From Pseudoxanthomonas indica (lineage in GTDB: Bacteria; Pseudomonadota; Gammaproteobacteria; Xanthomonadales; Xanthomonadaceae), in the NCBI RefSeq assembly GCF_900167565.1, contig NZ_FUZV01000001.1, positions 744,001-808,000 of the forward strand: a stretch of 64,000 nucleotides of DNA, read 5' to 3'. Position 1 is the first letter of the stretch, and each line of letters starts with the position of its first letter. The translations under genes were made by a program, and so were the position numbers. Of this stretch, positions 49,901 through 62,393 are shown piece by piece. Under the pieces are notes generated by a model, which saw nothing but the letters and a program-made list of their open reading frames with translations, made no database searches and had not been told where the DNA came from.

Positions 49901-51823
49901 ATGAAAGCCAGCCCGATGATCGACGCCGCCCGCTATCCCCGACTCTCCCGCATCAACATCCCCGCCGACCTGCGTCAGTTCGATGAAGCCGAGCTGCCCG
50001 CCATCGCCGAAGAGTTGCGCGGCTACCTGATCGAGTCGGTCGGCAAGAGCGGTGGCCACTTTGGCGCCGGCCTGGGCGTGATCGAATTGACCGTCGCCCT
50101 GCATTACCTGTTCGAAACCCCGGTCGACCGCCTGGTCTGGGACGTGGGGCATCAGTGTTATCCGCACAAGATCCTGACCGGCCGTCGCGACGACATCCAT
50201 ACGGTCAAGCAGAAGGATGGCGTGGCGCCGTTCCCCAAGCGCGAAGAAAGCGAGTACGACACCTTTGGCGTCGGCCATTCGTCGACCTCCATTTCCGCCG
50301 CGCTGGGCATGGCGATCGCACTGGCGCAACAGGGCGATGACCGCAAGGTGGTGGCGGTGATTGGCGACGGCGCGATGACGGCCGGCATGGCCTTCGAGGC
50401 GCTCAATCATGCCGGCGGCATGGAGCCGGAACCCAACTTGCTGGTGATCCTCAACGACAACCAGATGTCGATTTCGGAGAACGTCGGCGGGCTGACCAAG
50501 ATGCTCGGTCGTCTCAGCAGCAGCCGCACGCTCAATGCCTTGCGCGAGGGCGGCAAGAAACTGCTGGGTGACAAGAAGAAGCCGCCGGCGCGTTTCATGC
50601 GTCGCTGGGAAGAGCATTGGAAAGGCATGTTCGTGCCGTCCACGCTGTTCGAGCAGATGGGTTTCCACTACACCGGCCCCATCGACGGCCACGATGTCGA
50701 AGCGCTGGTGGGCGCACTCAAGACCCTCAAGACCCTCAAGGGTCCGCAGCTGCTGCATATCCTGACCACCAAGGGCAAAGGTTACGAGCTGGCCGAGGGC
50801 GACCAGATCGGTTACCACGCGGTGGGCCCGTTCGATCCCGAAAAGGGCTTGATCAGCAAGACCGGTGCAAAGAAGCCCACCTACACCGACGTATTCGGCG
50901 AATGGCTGTGTGACATGGCCGCGGCCGAACCCAAGCTGCTGGGCATCACCCCGGCGATGCGGGAAGGCTCCGGCCTGGTGCGTTTCAGCAAGGAGTATCC
51001 GGAACGCTACTTCGACGTGGCCATTGCCGAGCAGCACGCCGTAACCCTGGCGGCCGGCATGGCCTGCGAAGGCAGCAAGCCGGTGGTGGCGATCTACTCC
51101 ACCTTCCTGCAGCGCGGCTACGACCAGCTCGTGCACGACGTGGCGATCCAGAATCTGGACGTGCTGTTCGCCATCGATCGTGGCGGCGTGGTGGGTCCGG
51201 ACGGCGCCACCCACGCGGGCAATCTCGACCTGAGCTACCTGCGTTGCGTCCCCAACATGGTGGTGATGGCGCCGGCCGACGAGAACGAGTGCCGCCGCAT
51301 GCTCAGCACCGGCTACCAGCATGTCGGCCCAGCCGCCGTGCGCTATCCGCGCGGCACGGGTCCGGGCGTGGCGCTGACCCCGGATCTGGACACCCTGCCG
51401 ATTGGCCAGGCGGAACTGCGCGCCCGCGGCAAGAACGTCGCTGTGCTGGCCTTTGGATCGACAGTGGCCGCTGCAGAGCAGGTGGCACTCGAGCTCGGTC
51501 TGACGGCAGTCAACATGCGCTTCGTCAAACCGCTGGATCGCGCGTTGGTACTGGAACTGGCGTCGTCCCACGAAGGCTTTGTCACCGTCGAGGACAACGT
51601 GGTGATGGGTGGCGCAGGTTCGGGCGTGGCCGAGCTGCTGAACGAGCAAGGCATCGCCCTGCCCGTGCTGCACCTGGGCCTGCCCGACAGCTTCCAGCAT
51701 CATGCCAGCCGGGAAGATCTGCTGGCCGAAGCCGGCATCGACGCGGCCGGGATTCGTGCCGCCATCCTGCAACGCTGGCCGGCGCTGGCAGCGAAGTCGG
51801 CAGCGTTGATCGCCGCAGGCTGA
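49901..51823 (+). CDS. dxs: 1-deoxy-D-xylulose-5-phosphate synthase
   Basis: 640 residues, or 635 if translation begins at the ATG at 49916 ([11 protein letters not shown]), which matches the family start better. Thiamine-diphosphate motif [18 protein letters not shown], catalytic Glu in [16 protein letters not shown], and [15 protein letters not shown] loop ([17 protein letters not shown]). It condenses pyruvate and glyceraldehyde-3-phosphate, first step of the MEP isoprenoid pathway. A short duplication LKTLKTLKG lies at residue ~275. Convergent with the GumN-like gene. Confidence 0.96.
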   Translation: MKASPMIDAARYPRLSRINIPADLRQFDEAELPAIAEELRGYLIESVGKSGGHFGAGLGVIELTVALHYLFETPVDRLVWDVGHQCYPHKILTGRRDDIHTVKQKDGVAPFPKREESEYDTFGVGHSSTSISAALGMAIALAQQGDDRKVVAVIGDGAMTAGMAFEALNHAGGMEPEPNLLVILNDNQMSISENVGGLTKMLGRLSSSRTLNALREGGKKLLGDKKKPPARFMRRWEEHWKGMFVPSTLFEQMGFHYTGPIDGHDVEALVGALKTLKTLKGPQLLHILTTKGKGYELAEGDQIGYHAVGPFDPEKGLISKTGAKKPTYTDVFGEWLCDMAAAEPKLLGITPAMREGSGLVRFSKEYPERYFDVAIAEQHAVTLAAGMACEGSKPVVAIYSTFLQRGYDQLVHDVAIQNLDVLFAIDRGGVVGPDGATHAGNLDLSYLRCVPNMVVMAPADENECRRMLSTGYQHVGPAAVRYPRGTGPGVALTPDLDTLPIGQAELRARGKNVAVLAFGSTVAAAEQVALELGLTAVNMRFVKPLDRALVLELASSHEGFVTVEDNVVMGGAGSGVAELLNEQGIALPVLHLGLPDSFQHHASREDLLAEAGIDAAGIRAAILQRWPALAAKSAALIAAG

Positions 51824-51835
51824 GCGTTTCCGGGG

Positions 51836-52924
51836 TTATTCGGGTGCTTCCACCGTGTAGCCCCGGGCCTGCAACTGCGCCAGATAGCCGCCCGGCTTGA
51901 GCAGTTCACCGATGCCCACCGTGGCAAAGGTGATGCGACTTTCGCGCAGGGCCAGATCGGCCTGGCCCAGCCAGGTCTCGCGCACGCGCACATCCAGATC
52001 GGTCAGGCCACGTTTGCGCGCCACATCCGTATCGAACCAGGCCGACAGGCAGGCCAGCTGCTGAGCTTCCGTGGGCTGGCTGCGCAGGGCAGCGACATCG
52101 CCCACCGCCCATGCGTTGGCGCGCGCGGTCATCCGTGGTAACTCGAACTCGATCCGGTCCAGCGTCCGGTTGAAGCATTCCAGGTCCACCGGCTTCAACG
52201 GCTCCTTGCGGAAGTCGGCGATCGCCTGCTTGGGATCCTCAATCATCAGTTTGAGGGTGGCCGGCGTGATTTTTAGCTTGCGCTTCTTCAGTGCCGCCTC
52301 GAGTACGGGCTCGATCACGTTGCGCTCCTTCAGTCCCGAACGCGACAAGGCCTCCTGATACAACTGGAAGACGGCGATTAGCGGTCGCTTCTTCTCGATG
52401 CCGGTGTCCCGTCCCAGGTAGCGCTGCTTCAGCCTCGCCCAGCGCGCATAGGTGTCCGCGGGCAGGACGTCCTGCAGGCGTTGGTCGCCCGGATTTTTTG
52501 CCGCCTTCATGGCCGAAGGCAGCAGCAGCATGCCGCGAAAGAAACCGACGTCCGCATCTACCTGCACGCCGGGCGAACCCAGCACGCGGTCGACCACTTG
52601 CAATACCTGCTCCACTTCATCCGAGCGCCAGGTCATGCGCTTGGGCAGCGGCGACTGCGTACCCAGGATGTAGAGCAGGTGATCGCCGTTGCGCACCCGC
52701 CACAAACCGGGCCCCGGCTGCACACCGCTGACCGTGATGGCCTCCAGCTCACGTACGGGCGCTTCCGTGGCGCTGGTCGGCGCGGTTACCGGCGGAAGCT
52801 TCGGGGAGGCAACGGCAGCAGGAGCGGCGGTCACGGGGCCTTCCCGCGCCAGCAGATCGCCGCGCATCGCTACGGTCGATGCTGCCAGCATGACCAGCAG
52901 CAGGCCAAGCCAGTCTCGACGCAT
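51836..52924 (-). CDS. TraB/GumN family protein
   Basis: 362 residues from MRRDWLGLLLVMLAAST, with a secretory signal/membrane anchor. The family region is seen in GLWRVRNGDHLLYILGTQSP and in the C-terminal GLTDLDVRVRETWLGQADLA followed by TFATVGIGELLKPGGYLAQL. TraB/GumN proteins have a metalloprotease-like fold related to Tiki/EreA. One member flanks gum clusters in Xanthomonas. Role unknown here. Stop overlaps nothing; 12 bases from dxs end. Confidence 0.82.
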   Translation of the reverse strand: MRRDWLGLLLVMLAASTVAMRGDLLAREGPVTAAPAAVASPKLPPVTAPTSATEAPVRELEAITVSGVQPGPGLWRVRNGDHLLYILGTQSPLPKRMTWRSDEVEQVLQVVDRVLGSPGVQVDADVGFFRGMLLLPSAMKAAKNPGDQRLQDVLPADTYARWARLKQRYLGRDTGIEKKRPLIAVFQLYQEALSRSGLKERNVIEPVLEAALKKRKLKITPATLKLMIEDPKQAIADFRKEPLKPVDLECFNRTLDRIEFELPRMTARANAWAVGDVAALRSQPTEAQQLACLSAWFDTDVARKRGLTDLDVRVRETWLGQADLALRESRITFATVGIGELLKPGGYLAQLQARGYTVEAPE

Positions 52925-52994
52925 TCCCTGCACTCCTGTCATCGCGCCATGGCCGGCGCGGCAGGTATGACCTTACTGAATTGCCATGGTTCCG

Positions 52995-53465
52995 TCAGGC
53001 GACGCGGCCACCGGCTTCGCGCAGATGTCGGGCGGTCTCGCTGTCGTGCTCGAGCAACTGAAAGCCCTTCCAGACAAAGCCCGGCGACACCGAGCAGTCC
53101 ATGACGGTATAGGCGCCCAGGCTGCGCGCGCTCTGCCAGATGCCGGCCTGCACCACCTGCACCTGCTGGCCACCCCGGGCCGAGGTATCCAACTGAGCGC
53201 GGCTCAAGGTGCGGGTTTCCGGATCGAACATCGACAGTTCCAGCGCGCTGCCTTCCGCCCAGTCCCAGATCTCGGTCGCGTCCACACGGTGCCAACGACT
53301 GACAACACCTTCGGTAATGAGGAACTTGATCGCCGTCAGCGTGGCACGCTCGATGCCATTCACTTCGGTGCGTTTGTTCGATTCAAAAATGCGCCGAAAG
53401 TAGCCGCCCTCGGGATGAGGGGCCAGGTCCAGGGTGCGGATCAGCTCTTCGGCGCGTGCGTGCAT
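52995..53465 (-). CDS. Cupin (DUF985 family) protein
   Basis: 156 residues. Family core: LDLAPHPEGGYFRRIFES, AIKFLITEGVVSRWHRVDAT, EIWDWAEGSALELSMF, and VVQAGIWQSARSLGAYTVMD, CSVSPGFVWKGFQLL. A single cupin beta-barrel, probable metal-dependent or sugar-binding; substrate unknown. Monocistronic. Confidence 0.9.
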   Translation of the reverse strand: MHARAEELIRTLDLAPHPEGGYFRRIFESNKRTEVNGIERATLTAIKFLITEGVVSRWHRVDATEIWDWAEGSALELSMFDPETRTLSRAQLDTSARGGQQVQVVQAGIWQSARSLGAYTVMDCSVSPGFVWKGFQLLEHDSETARHLREAGGRVA

Positions 53466-53613
53466 GAAGGGATTCTAAACACGACTCGCCGGGATGCCGC
53501 AAGCCGGGCTGGACCATGGCGAGCCCGATTCGAGCAAAACGGGCGCGCTGAGGCCCTGAAACGAAAAAACCGCTCGGTCACGCAAGGTGACGGAACGGTC
53601 TTGTCGTACTGCT

Positions 53614-53690
53614 TGGTCGGGGTAGCCGGATTTGAACCGACGACCACCAGTCCCCCAGACTGGTGCGCTACCAGGCTGCGCTATACCCCG
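53614..53690 (-). tRNA. tRNA-Pro (anticodon GGG)
   Basis: 77 bases with encoded CCA. Acceptor CGGGGTA / TACCCCG, anticodon arm CCAGT, loop CTGGGGG, ACTGG, T arm with GGTTCAAATCC. Location after merR is the standard place in this family. Confidence 0.95.
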
Positions 53691-53778
53691 AATTCTGAAA
53701 ATTCGCCGCCGCGAGGCGGGCGCTGATTATAGCCGCAAGCGATGAGCCATTCCTAGCAAGGCTCTGCTGCTGGGCCAA

Positions 53779-54135
53779 TCAACGGCGCAACAACTGCAGG
53801 ATTTCTTCCAGCTCCATGCGCACCTGGCGCACGATCTGGTTGCTCAAGGCGGATTCCTGTTTGGCGCCCTCGCCTTCCAGGCGCAGCCGCGCGCCACCGA
53901 TCGTGTAGCCCTGTTCGTACAGCAGGCTGCGGATCTGCCGCACCATCAGCACGTCATGGCGCTGGTAATAACGACGATTGCCGCGTCGCTTGGCCGGTTC
54001 CAGGCTGGGAAATTCGGTTTCCCAGTAGCGCAGCACATGCGGTTTGACATCGCACAGCTCGCTGACCTCACCAATGGTGAAGTAGCGCTTGGCCGGAATC
54101 GGCGGAAGTTCGCGGTTACTGCCCGGGTCCAGCAT
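53779..54135 (-). CDS. MerR family transcriptional regulator
   Basis: 118 residues from [13 protein letters not shown] (122 from 54147). Mer[44 protein letters not shown], then the dimer helix ending [10 protein letters not shown]. It lacks the metal-binding Cys of metal sensors. It overlaps the end of ihfA and is conserved there in xanthomonads and pseudomonads. Target unknown. Confidence 0.9.
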   Translation of the reverse strand: MLDPGSNRELPPIPAKRYFTIGEVSELCDVKPHVLRYWETEFPSLEPAKRRGNRRYYQRHDVLMVRQIRSLLYEQGYTIGGARLRLEGEGAKQESALSNQIVRQVRMELEEILQLLRR

Positions 54136-54415
54136 AGGCTTCCACACGCTCCTTGAGTTTCTGCCCCGGGCGGAACGTCACGACGGTCCGCGCCGAAATG
54201 GGGATCTCTTCCCCGGTCTTGGGGTTGCGGCCCGGGCGCTGGTTCTTGCGGCGCAGGTCGAAGTTGCCGAAGCCCGACAGCTTGACCTGGCGACCCTGCT
54301 CCAACGCATCGCGGAGCACGTCGAAATAGGCATCGACGAATTCCTTGGCCTCACGCTTGTTCAGTCCGACTTCGTCGAACAACCGCTCTGCCATTTCAGC
54401 CTTGGTCAACGCCAT
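54116..54415 (-). CDS. ihfA: Integration host factor alpha subunit
   Basis: 99 residues from [23 protein letters not shown]-binding arm and hallmark [31 protein letters not shown] are exact. With IHF-beta it bends DNA for recombination, replication and transcription, including phage integration. The frame is open to 54490, but the ATG at 54415 with CAGGTG upstream fits the family. Confidence 0.97.
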   Translation of the reverse strand: MALTKAEMAERLFDEVGLNKREAKEFVDAYFDVLRDALEQGRQVKLSGFGNFDLRRKNQRPGRNPKTGEEIPISARTVVTFRPGQKLKERVEAYAGPGQ

Positions 54416-54467
54416 GCCCACCTGTTCCCCAGTCTTTGTTTCCAGTACCGCTCGCAACGCTTTGCAT

Positions 54468-56861
54468 TTATCCGCGGATTCGGGCGCCATGTGCCTGCGC
54501 CAGCGCAGACACCACGACTTCCACTACCGAATCGACGTCGCTGTCATTCAGAGTGCGTGATTTGTCCTGCAAAATCAAGCCCATAGCGAGACTCTTTTGA
54601 CCGGATTCGACCCCAGCCCCCACATACCGGTCAAACAGTTGGACCTCGCGTAGCAGTGGCCCGGCTGTCTGTTCCACAGTCTCGCGCAAAGCTTGCCAGC
54701 TGACGTGGTCGGACACGACGAACGCAAGATCCCGGCGGACGGACGGGTAGCGCGACAGGTCGGCGGCACGCGGCACGGTCCGGGCCACCAGCGGCGCCAG
54801 GTCCAGTTCCAGGACGAAGACATCGGCATCGATGTCCAGCGCCCGCTGCAAACGGGGGTGCAGCTGGCCCAGCCAGCCCAGGTAGTGCCCGTCGCGATAG
54901 ACCTCGGCCGAGCGGCCCGGATGGCCCTGGGGCGGCGACGCGGGACGGAACTCCAGGACCGCGCCGGACGCAGCAGCCAGACTCTGCAGATCTCCCTTCA
55001 GGTCGTGGAAGTCGACCTTGCGCGCCGGCGTCTGCCCCCATTGTTCCTGGTAAGCGTCGCCGCAGACCGCAGCGGCCAGGCGCTGGGTCTCGCGCGGGGC
55101 CTGACCCTGCCCGGCATCGGCAAACACATTGCCCAGCTCGAACAGGCGCACACGGGTGGCCTGGCGAGCCAGGTTGCGTCCCAGCGCAGCCACCAGTCCG
55201 GGAAGCAGCGAGGTACGCATCACACCCAGCTCGGCGCTCAGCGGATTGGCCAGCGGCACGCCGCCCGCCTGCAGCTGCCATTGCTGCAGCGACTGCGCAT
55301 CGACGAAAGCGAAGTTGACCGTTTCGAAATACTCGCGCGCGGCCCATTGGCGACGCACCGTGGCGTCATCCAGGCGCGTTTCGGTGATGCCGGCGATGCG
55401 CGTGGCGCCGCCGGGCAGCGTGGTCGGAATGCGCTCGTAGCCGTGGATGCGCGCCAACTCCTCAATCAAGTCTTCTTCGATGGCGATATCGAAGCGGCGC
55501 GACGGCGGCACGACCTGCCAACCCTCCGTGGTTGCGCTGACCTGCATGCCCAGCGCGATCAGGATGCGCGCAATCTCGGCATCCTCGATGGCGATTCCCA
55601 GGACGCGCTGCACGCGTGCGCGCCGCAGGGTGATGGGTGCGGGCGCCGTCAGGTGCTCCGGCAACGCGGCTTCGGTGATCGGGCCGGCTGCACCGCCGCC
55701 GATTTCCAGGATCAAACGGGTGGCATATTCCACCGCCTGGCGCGGCAACTCCGGATCCACGCCACGCTCGAAGCGATGGCCGGCATCGGTGTGCAGGCCC
55801 AGCTTGCGGCTGCGGCCAATGATGGCTGAGGGAATCCAGTGCGCCGCTTCCAGGAACACGTTGCGCGTGCTGTCGGTGACGCGCGTGTCGTAGCCGCCCA
55901 TGATGCCGCCCAGTGCCACTGCGCGCGCCGCGGCGCCGCCGTGACCGTCGGACACCACCAGCATGTCGTCATCGAGCTTGACGGTCCGGCCGTCGAGCAG
56001 CTTGAGCTCCTCGCCGGCGCGAGCCGGGCGCACGACAACGGCGCCTTCCAGCAGGTCATGATCGAAGGCATGCATGGGTTGGCCAAGTTCCAGCATCACG
56101 TATTGGGTGACGTCGACCAGCAGGCTGATCGGGCGCACGCCGGAACGGCGCAGGCGCTCGGCCATCCACGCCGGCGTGGGCGCGGTGGCATTCACGCCTT
56201 CGATCACGCGACCGACGAAACGCGGCACGCGTTCGCCGGCTCTCAGTTCCACCACCCGCTCGCTGCCGATCCGCGCCGGCACTGTCTCGCCTGCCAGCGG
56301 CTGCACCGCGCTGTCCAGGGCGGCTGCCACGTCGTAGGCAATGCCACGCACGCTGAAGCAATCCGCGCGATTGGGGGTCAGCTTGATTTCGATGCTGGCG
56401 TCGGGCAGCCCCAGGTAATTCGCCAATGCGGTGCCAACGGGTGCATTGGCAGGCAGTTCCAGCAGGCCGGAAGCGTCCGCATCCAGTCCTAGTTCCTTGG
56501 CCGAGCACAGCATGCCGTTGGACTCGACACCGCGCAGCTTGGCCGCCTTGATGTCGATGCCATTGACGTGGGCGCCTACCGTGGCCAACGGCGCCACCAG
56601 GCCCGGGCGTGCATTGGGCGCGCCGCAGACAATCTGCAGGAGTGCGTCGCCGCCGACATCGACCTGGCAGACCTGCAGACGATCGGCTTCGGGGTGCTTG
56701 GCGCATTCGACGATGCGCGCCACCACCACACCGGCCACGCCGTCACCCAGCGCGGTCACTTCTTCCACTTCCAGGCCGATTGCGGTGAGCACCGCCGCCA
56801 GTTGCTCACGGCTGGCCTGGGTGGGGACATGACTGCGCAACCAGTTTTCAGAGAATTTCAT
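54468..56861 (-). CDS. pheT: Phenylalanyl-tRNA synthetase beta subunit
   Basis: 797 residues, full length. N-terminal [20 protein letters not shown], tRNA-binding (OB) part [21 protein letters not shown]3/B4 editing region about 200-400, B5 and core, and the C-terminal anticodon-binding fold ending [12 protein letters not shown]. Acts as alpha2beta2 with PheS. Fifty-three bases upstream of ihfA, 83 after pheS. Confidence 0.97.
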   Translation of the reverse strand: MKFSENWLRSHVPTQASREQLAAVLTAIGLEVEEVTALGDGVAGVVVARIVECAKHPEADRLQVCQVDVGGDALLQIVCGAPNARPGLVAPLATVGAHVNGIDIKAAKLRGVESNGMLCSAKELGLDADASGLLELPANAPVGTALANYLGLPDASIEIKLTPNRADCFSVRGIAYDVAAALDSAVQPLAGETVPARIGSERVVELRAGERVPRFVGRVIEGVNATAPTPAWMAERLRRSGVRPISLLVDVTQYVMLELGQPMHAFDHDLLEGAVVVRPARAGEELKLLDGRTVKLDDDMLVVSDGHGGAAARAVALGGIMGGYDTRVTDSTRNVFLEAAHWIPSAIIGRSRKLGLHTDAGHRFERGVDPELPRQAVEYATRLILEIGGGAAGPITEAALPEHLTAPAPITLRRARVQRVLGIAIEDAEIARILIALGMQVSATTEGWQVVPPSRRFDIAIEEDLIEELARIHGYERIPTTLPGGATRIAGITETRLDDATVRRQWAAREYFETVNFAFVDAQSLQQWQLQAGGVPLANPLSAELGVMRTSLLPGLVAALGRNLARQATRVRLFELGNVFADAGQGQAPRETQRLAAAVCGDAYQEQWGQTPARKVDFHDLKGDLQSLAAASGAVLEFRPASPPQGHPGRSAEVYRDGHYLGWLGQLHPRLQRALDIDADVFVLELDLAPLVARTVPRAADLSRYPSVRRDLAFVVSDHVSWQALRETVEQTAGPLLREVQLFDRYVGAGVESGQKSLAMGLILQDKSRTLNDSDVDSVVEVVVSALAQAHGARIRG

Positions 56862-56944
56862 CGGGTCTCACCATCAGGCGGGCTCGGCCCGCCACAGCAT
56901 CAAGATTCGAGGACGCGCATGCGCATCCCGCCATAATCAGGGGT

Positions 56945-58401
<1,457 letters not shown>

Positions 58402-58412
58402 TTTTCAAATCC

Positions 58413-58610
58413 TCAGAGGTAGGGAAGCATGCGATCCAGGCGGCTGCTGTCCTCGGCGCGAACGATGTTCGTGCCGCGCAGGTTGCGCTTCCGCTTGGTG
58501 GCTTTCTTGGTGAGGATGTGGCTACGGTTGGCGTGGCCAGCCTTGTACTTGCCGGACGCGGTCTTGCGGAAACGCTTGGCCGCCGCCCGGTGGGTCTTGA
58601 TCTTGGGCAT
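58413..58610 (-). CDS. rpmI: 50S ribosomal protein L35
   Basis: 65 residues, [20 protein letters not shown], ending [10 protein letters not shown]. Typical L35. First gene after a separate promoter (58766-58794). Confidence 0.98.
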   Translation of the reverse strand: MPKIKTHRAAAKRFRKTASGKYKAGHANRSHILTKKATKRKRNLRGTNIVRAEDSSRLDRMLPYL

Positions 58611-58765
58611 TGCTATGTCCTTGATGGGTTTATGTCACTGACCTGGGCGGTGGCAGAGCCACTCTTTCCGTCCTGCCCGTGTCGGCTTGTAAGTCGTTGA
58701 ATCAAAAAGAATCCACGACAGGTTCCTGGGCTGCGAACAGCCAATCCCGATGAACTGGGCCGCAC

Positions 58766-58794
58766 ATTATGCCCAGACTTGGAAATCCTTGCAA
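58766..58794 (-). promoter_or_regulatory. Promoter for rpmI-rplT
   Basis: Minus strand: -35 TTGCAA (58794-58789), 17 bases, -10 CATAAT (58771-58766). About 155 bases of leader lie before rpmI, room for L20 control. Confidence 0.65.
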
Positions 58795-58843
58795 ATCAGG
58801 GGGTTTGCGCGCAGCCCCTGAGGCTCCTGCCTGGCCCGGAACG

Positions 58844-58872
58844 CAGAAGGACCGCTCAAGGCGGTCCTTCTG
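58844..58872 (-). terminator. Hairpin after infC
   Basis: Twelve-base stem CAGAAGGACCGC / GCGGTCCTTCTG around a five-base loop. The T-run is short, so partial termination is likely. Confidence 0.65.
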
Positions 58873-58900
58873 GTCAGCCTGAGGGGCCAGCGCCCGCGGC

Positions 58901-59425
58901 TTACTTCTTCTTCGGCGCGATCATCATGACCATCTGGCGCCCTTCCAGGCGCGGACGGGATTCGATGACGATTTCATCGCCCAGCTCGGCTTCGATGCGC
59001 GCGGCCATTTCGCGACCCAGCTCCTGGTGGCTCATTTCGCGGCCACGGAAACGGATGTTGACCTTGACCTTGTCGCCTTCTTCCAGGAAGCGGCGGATGT
59101 TGCGCATCTTGATCTGATAGTCGCCCTCATCGGTGACGGGGCGGAACTTCAGTTCCTTGATTTCGACCTGCTTCTGCTTCTTCTTGGCCTCGTTGGCCTT
59201 CTTCTGCATTTCGAACTTGAACTTGCCGAAGTCCATGATCTTGCAGACAGGCGGCTCCGCATTGGGCTGGATCTCGACCAGGTCCAGGCCTTCTTCCTCG
59301 GCCTTGGCCAAAGCCTCGTCGCGCGTGAGCACGCCGATCATCTCGCCATCGGAACCAATCACGCGCACTCGCGGCACGCGGATCTCGTGATTCTTGCGGT
59401 TTTGCTTGTTGTCAGGGGTACTGAT
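58901..59425 (-). CDS. infC: Translation initiation factor IF-3 (ATC start)
   Basis: 174 residues if started at ATC 59425-59423: [20 protein letters not shown], read as Met. GGAG lies eight bases upstream. A conventional caller would start at the GTG at 59377 and lose 16 conserved residues. Domains: N-terminal [20 protein letters not shown], linker [12 protein letters not shown]-terminal [17 protein letters not shown]-3 itself rejects non-standard start codons, giving known autoregulation in E. coli (ATT there). Confidence 0.95.
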   Translation of the reverse strand: MSTPDNKQNRKNHEIRVPRVRVIGSDGEMIGVLTRDEALAKAEEEGLDLVEIQPNAEPPVCKIMDFGKFKFEMQKKANEAKKKQKQVEIKELKFRPVTDEGDYQIKMRNIRRFLEEGDKVKVNIRFRGREMSHQELGREMAARIEAELGDEIVIESRPRLEGRQMVMMIAPKKK

Positions 59426-59476
59426 GTTGCAGTCTCCAGAGGGTGTCGTGCCGGCCCCCGGCGGGGGCCGGATCTG

Positions 59477-61375
59477 TTACGCGTGCTCGCCGCGCAGGCG
59501 TTCGGCGAAAGCTTCCACGGACATTGTGCCCAGATCTTCGCCCGAACGCGTGCGCACGGCAACGGCGCCATTTTCCTTCTCGCGGTCGCCAACCACCAGC
59601 AGGTAGGGAACGCGCTGTAGCGTGTGCTCGCGGATTTTAAAGCCGATTTTTTCGTTCCGCAAATCGGCAATCACCCGGAAGCCTTGATTTGCAAGGATTT
59701 TCCGGACTTCGTCCACATAATCGGCCTGAGCGTCGGTAATGTTCATTACCACCGCCTGCTGCGGGGCCAGCCAGGCCGGGAACGAGCCGGCGTGGTGTTC
59801 GATCAGGATGCCGATGAAGCGCTCCATCGAGCCCACGATGGCCCGGTGCAGCATCACCGGGTGGCGGCGCTGGCTGTTTTCGTCCACGTATTCGGCGCCC
59901 AGACGGCCCGGCATCATGAAATCCACCTGCATCGTGCCCAGCTGCCAGGTCCGGCCAATGGCGTCCTTCAGGTGGTACTCGATCTTGGGACCGTAGAACG
60001 CACCCTCGCCCGGCAGTTCCTGCCATTCCACGCCGCAGCTGCGCAGCGCCGCGCGCAAAGCGTCCTCGGCCTTGTCCCAGGTGTCGTCCTCGCCCAGGCG
60101 CTTTTCCGGGCGCAGGGCGATCTTGATCTGGATGTCCTCGAAGCCGAACGCCGTGTACACCGCCAGCGCCTGCTGGTGGAACGCGGTCACTTCCGACTCG
60201 ATCTGCTCTTCCGTGCAGAAGATATGGCCGTCGTCCTGGGTGAAGCCGCGCACGCGCAGGATGCCGTGCAGCGCGCCCGAGGGTTCATTGCGGTGGCAGG
60301 AGCCGAATTCGCCATAGCGGATCGGCAGATCGCGGTAGCTGTGCAGACCCTGGTTGAACACCTGCACGTGGCCCGGGCAGTTCATCGGCTTGATTGCGTA
60401 GGTACGCTTTTCCGACTCGGTGAAGAACATGTTCTCCTGGTAGTTGTCCCAGTGGCCGGACTTCTTCCACAGCGACACGTCCAGGATCTGCGGGCAGCGC
60501 ACTTCGCCGTAGCCGCTGTCCTGGTAGACCTTGCGCATGTATTGCTCGACCACCTGCCAGATCGACCAACCCTTGGGGTGCCAGAAGATCAGGCCCGGCG
60601 CTTCTTCCTGCAGGTGGAACAGATGCTGCTGCTTGCCGATGCGGCGATGGTCGCGCTTCTCGGCTTCTTCCATCCGCGTGATGTAGGCATCGAGCTGCTT
60701 CTTGTCGGCCCAGGCGGTGCCGTAGATGCGCTGCAGCTGCTCGTTCTTGGCGTCGCCGCGCCAGTAGGCGCCGGAGATACGGGTGAGCTTGAACGCCTTC
60801 AGGAAGCGCGTGTTCGGCACGTGCGGGCCGCGGCACATGTCCACGTATTCCTGGTGGTAGTACAGGCTCATCGCCTTTTCTTCGGGCATGTCCTCGATCA
60901 GGCGCAGCTTGTAGTCTTCGCCGCGCGACTGGAACACGTCGATGACCTCTGCGCGCGGGGTGACCTTCTTGATCACGTCGTAGTCCTGCGCGATCAGTTC
61001 CTGCATGCGCTGCTCGATCGCCGCCAGGTCTTCCGGCGTGAACGGGCGCTCGCTGTAGATGTCGTAGTAGAAGCCTTCGGCAATCACCGGGCCGATGACC
61101 ATCTTGACGTCCGGATACAGCTGCTTGACCGCATGGCCGACCAGATGCGCGCTGGAGTGGCGGATGATTTCCACACCCTCCTCGTCCTTGGGGGTGATGA
61201 TGCGCAGGCTGGCGTCGTGGTCGATGACATCCACCGCATCCACCAGGCGACCGTCGACCGCACCGGCCACGGTGGCCTTGGCCAGGCCGGCGCCGATGGA
61301 TTGGGCCACTTCCATGACGGAAACGGGTTGCGGGAATTCGCGGCGGCTGCCGTCGGGGAGCGTGATCGTGATCAT
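59477..61375 (-). CDS. thrS: Threonyl-tRNA synthetase
   Basis: 632 residues from [23 protein letters not shown] domain, then editing domain with the [19 protein letters not shown] zinc-binding site, class II core (motif 2 [19 protein letters not shown], HGxxR region [12 protein letters not shown]) and C-terminal anticodon-binding domain ([20 protein letters not shown]). The frame is open to 61540 but the family start is at 61375. Preceded by a probable attenuation leader (61460-61533). Confidence 0.97.
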   Translation of the reverse strand: MITITLPDGSRREFPQPVSVMEVAQSIGAGLAKATVAGAVDGRLVDAVDVIDHDASLRIITPKDEEGVEIIRHSSAHLVGHAVKQLYPDVKMVIGPVIAEGFYYDIYSERPFTPEDLAAIEQRMQELIAQDYDVIKKVTPRAEVIDVFQSRGEDYKLRLIEDMPEEKAMSLYYHQEYVDMCRGPHVPNTRFLKAFKLTRISGAYWRGDAKNEQLQRIYGTAWADKKQLDAYITRMEEAEKRDHRRIGKQQHLFHLQEEAPGLIFWHPKGWSIWQVVEQYMRKVYQDSGYGEVRCPQILDVSLWKKSGHWDNYQENMFFTESEKRTYAIKPMNCPGHVQVFNQGLHSYRDLPIRYGEFGSCHRNEPSGALHGILRVRGFTQDDGHIFCTEEQIESEVTAFHQQALAVYTAFGFEDIQIKIALRPEKRLGEDDTWDKAEDALRAALRSCGVEWQELPGEGAFYGPKIEYHLKDAIGRTWQLGTMQVDFMMPGRLGAEYVDENSQRRHPVMLHRAIVGSMERFIGILIEHHAGSFPAWLAPQQAVVMNITDAQADYVDEVRKILANQGFRVIADLRNEKIGFKIREHTLQRVPYLLVVGDREKENGAVAVRTRSGEDLGTMSVEAFAERLRGEHA

Positions 61376-61459
61376 GGTGTGCGTCTTGAGTCCTGGATGC
61401 CGCGAATCAGGCCGTGCCCAGCGGGGCAGAGGTGTCGCGGAAAGCGTATGGCGGGCAAC

Positions 61460-61480
61460 AAAAAAGCGCCGCGAGGGCGC
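61460..61480 (-). terminator. Candidate attenuator terminator in the thrS leader
   Basis: Minus strand GCGCC, loop CTCGC, GGCGC, TTTTTT. The CGAGG at about 61498-61494 could pair with CCTCG of this hairpin and open it (antiterminator, inference). Confidence 0.75.
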
Positions 61481-61512
61481 CTGTGGATGCAGTGCCTCGG
61501 GCAGTACCTGGT

Positions 61513-61533
61513 TTAGAAGGTGGTAGTGCTCAT
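61513..61533 (-). CDS. thrS leader peptide MSTTTF
   Basis: Six codons, ATG AGC ACT ACC ACC TTC, then TAA. Half are Thr codons in a row. It ends 33 bases before the U-run hairpin and 138 bases before thrS. This is the layout of a transcription attenuator responding to charged tRNA-Thr. No strong ribosome site is seen, which lowers confidence in translation. Confidence 0.65.
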   Translation of the reverse strand: MSTTTF

Positions 61534-61803
61534 GTCGCACGCTCGGCCGGCGCTTCCGCGGGCCACCTCGTGGGAATCGGGTGATGCAGTGTAAACGACC
61601 GGCTCACGGCAGCAAAGCGGACCCGGGCCCTCGACCGGCGGCCTGCCGACAGCCCCGTCCGTCGGCGCGACGTTCCGGCGCTAACGGATCGTTTTCATGC
61701 GTGAATCTGCTCGCAACAACGCAGTGCCAAATCGTCCCGCTTCACGTCCCTGCCCCGCGCCCCTGTGGAAGCTGGCAACGGACGTATTGCAGGAGTCATC
61801 ACC

Positions 61804-62337
61804 ATGACCGGGCCCGTCTTTTTCACCGAAGAGCTTTCCAACAGCAAGGTGGCGGCCATCTACCCCAGCGCGGAACTGGCGCGCAGGCAGGCCGAACGCC
61901 TGCGCCAGGCGATGTCGCTGTCCGCCCGACAGGTCCAGGTGCTGGTGCCGGGCGAGCGCCATCCTGGCCGCAAACTCGAGCCGGAAAGCCACAACATTTT
62001 CCGCACGATGATTTGGGCGCACGTGCGCCTGGGCGTGATTGGCGCCATCGCTGGCCTGATGGTGTACGTGGCTTTGCGGATGGCCGATATCCCCGCCGTG
62101 GACCAGTCGCCCTGGCTGTCCTGGTTGATGCTGGTGATGTACGGCGGCATCTTCGGCCTTATGCTGGGTGGCCTGGTCACGCTGCGGCCCGACCACGACC
62201 GCTACGTGATGCGGGTGCAGGAAGCACTGGGCGAAGGCGATTCGGCGGTGGTGGTGCACGCCACGTCGGCCTGGCAGAAGGCCCGGGCGAAGGAATTTCT
62301 GGAAGCTGGCGGCGCCGAGACCGCATCCACGCTGTAG
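61804..62337 (+). CDS. Two-helix membrane protein, unknown
   Basis: 177 residues from MTGPVFFTEELSNSKVAAIY (the frame is open to 61765). The N-terminal part LARRQAERLRQAMSLSARQV with QVLVPGERHPGRKLEPES is a small soluble domain. Two membrane helices follow near 72-92 and 102-124. Common as a conserved hypothetical in xanthomonads (recollection). Confidence 0.7.
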   Translation: MTGPVFFTEELSNSKVAAIYPSAELARRQAERLRQAMSLSARQVQVLVPGERHPGRKLEPESHNIFRTMIWAHVRLGVIGAIAGLMVYVALRMADIPAVDQSPWLSWLMLVMYGGIFGLMLGGLVTLRPDHDRYVMRVQEALGEGDSAVVVHATSAWQKARAKEFLEAGGAETASTL

Positions 62338-62393
62338 CGCGGCCCGCTCGTCGCGGGAATCCACCCAAACCCTTGCTATTGCTGGGTTTGCAG

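Noticed and set aside
49871..51772. 633-codon open frame opposite dxs
   Set aside because: Shadow of a high-GC gene; composition His/Gln/Arg-rich with no motif.
59624..61516. 630-codon open frame opposite thrS
   Set aside because: Antisense shadow of thrS; no signal, motif or ribosome site.
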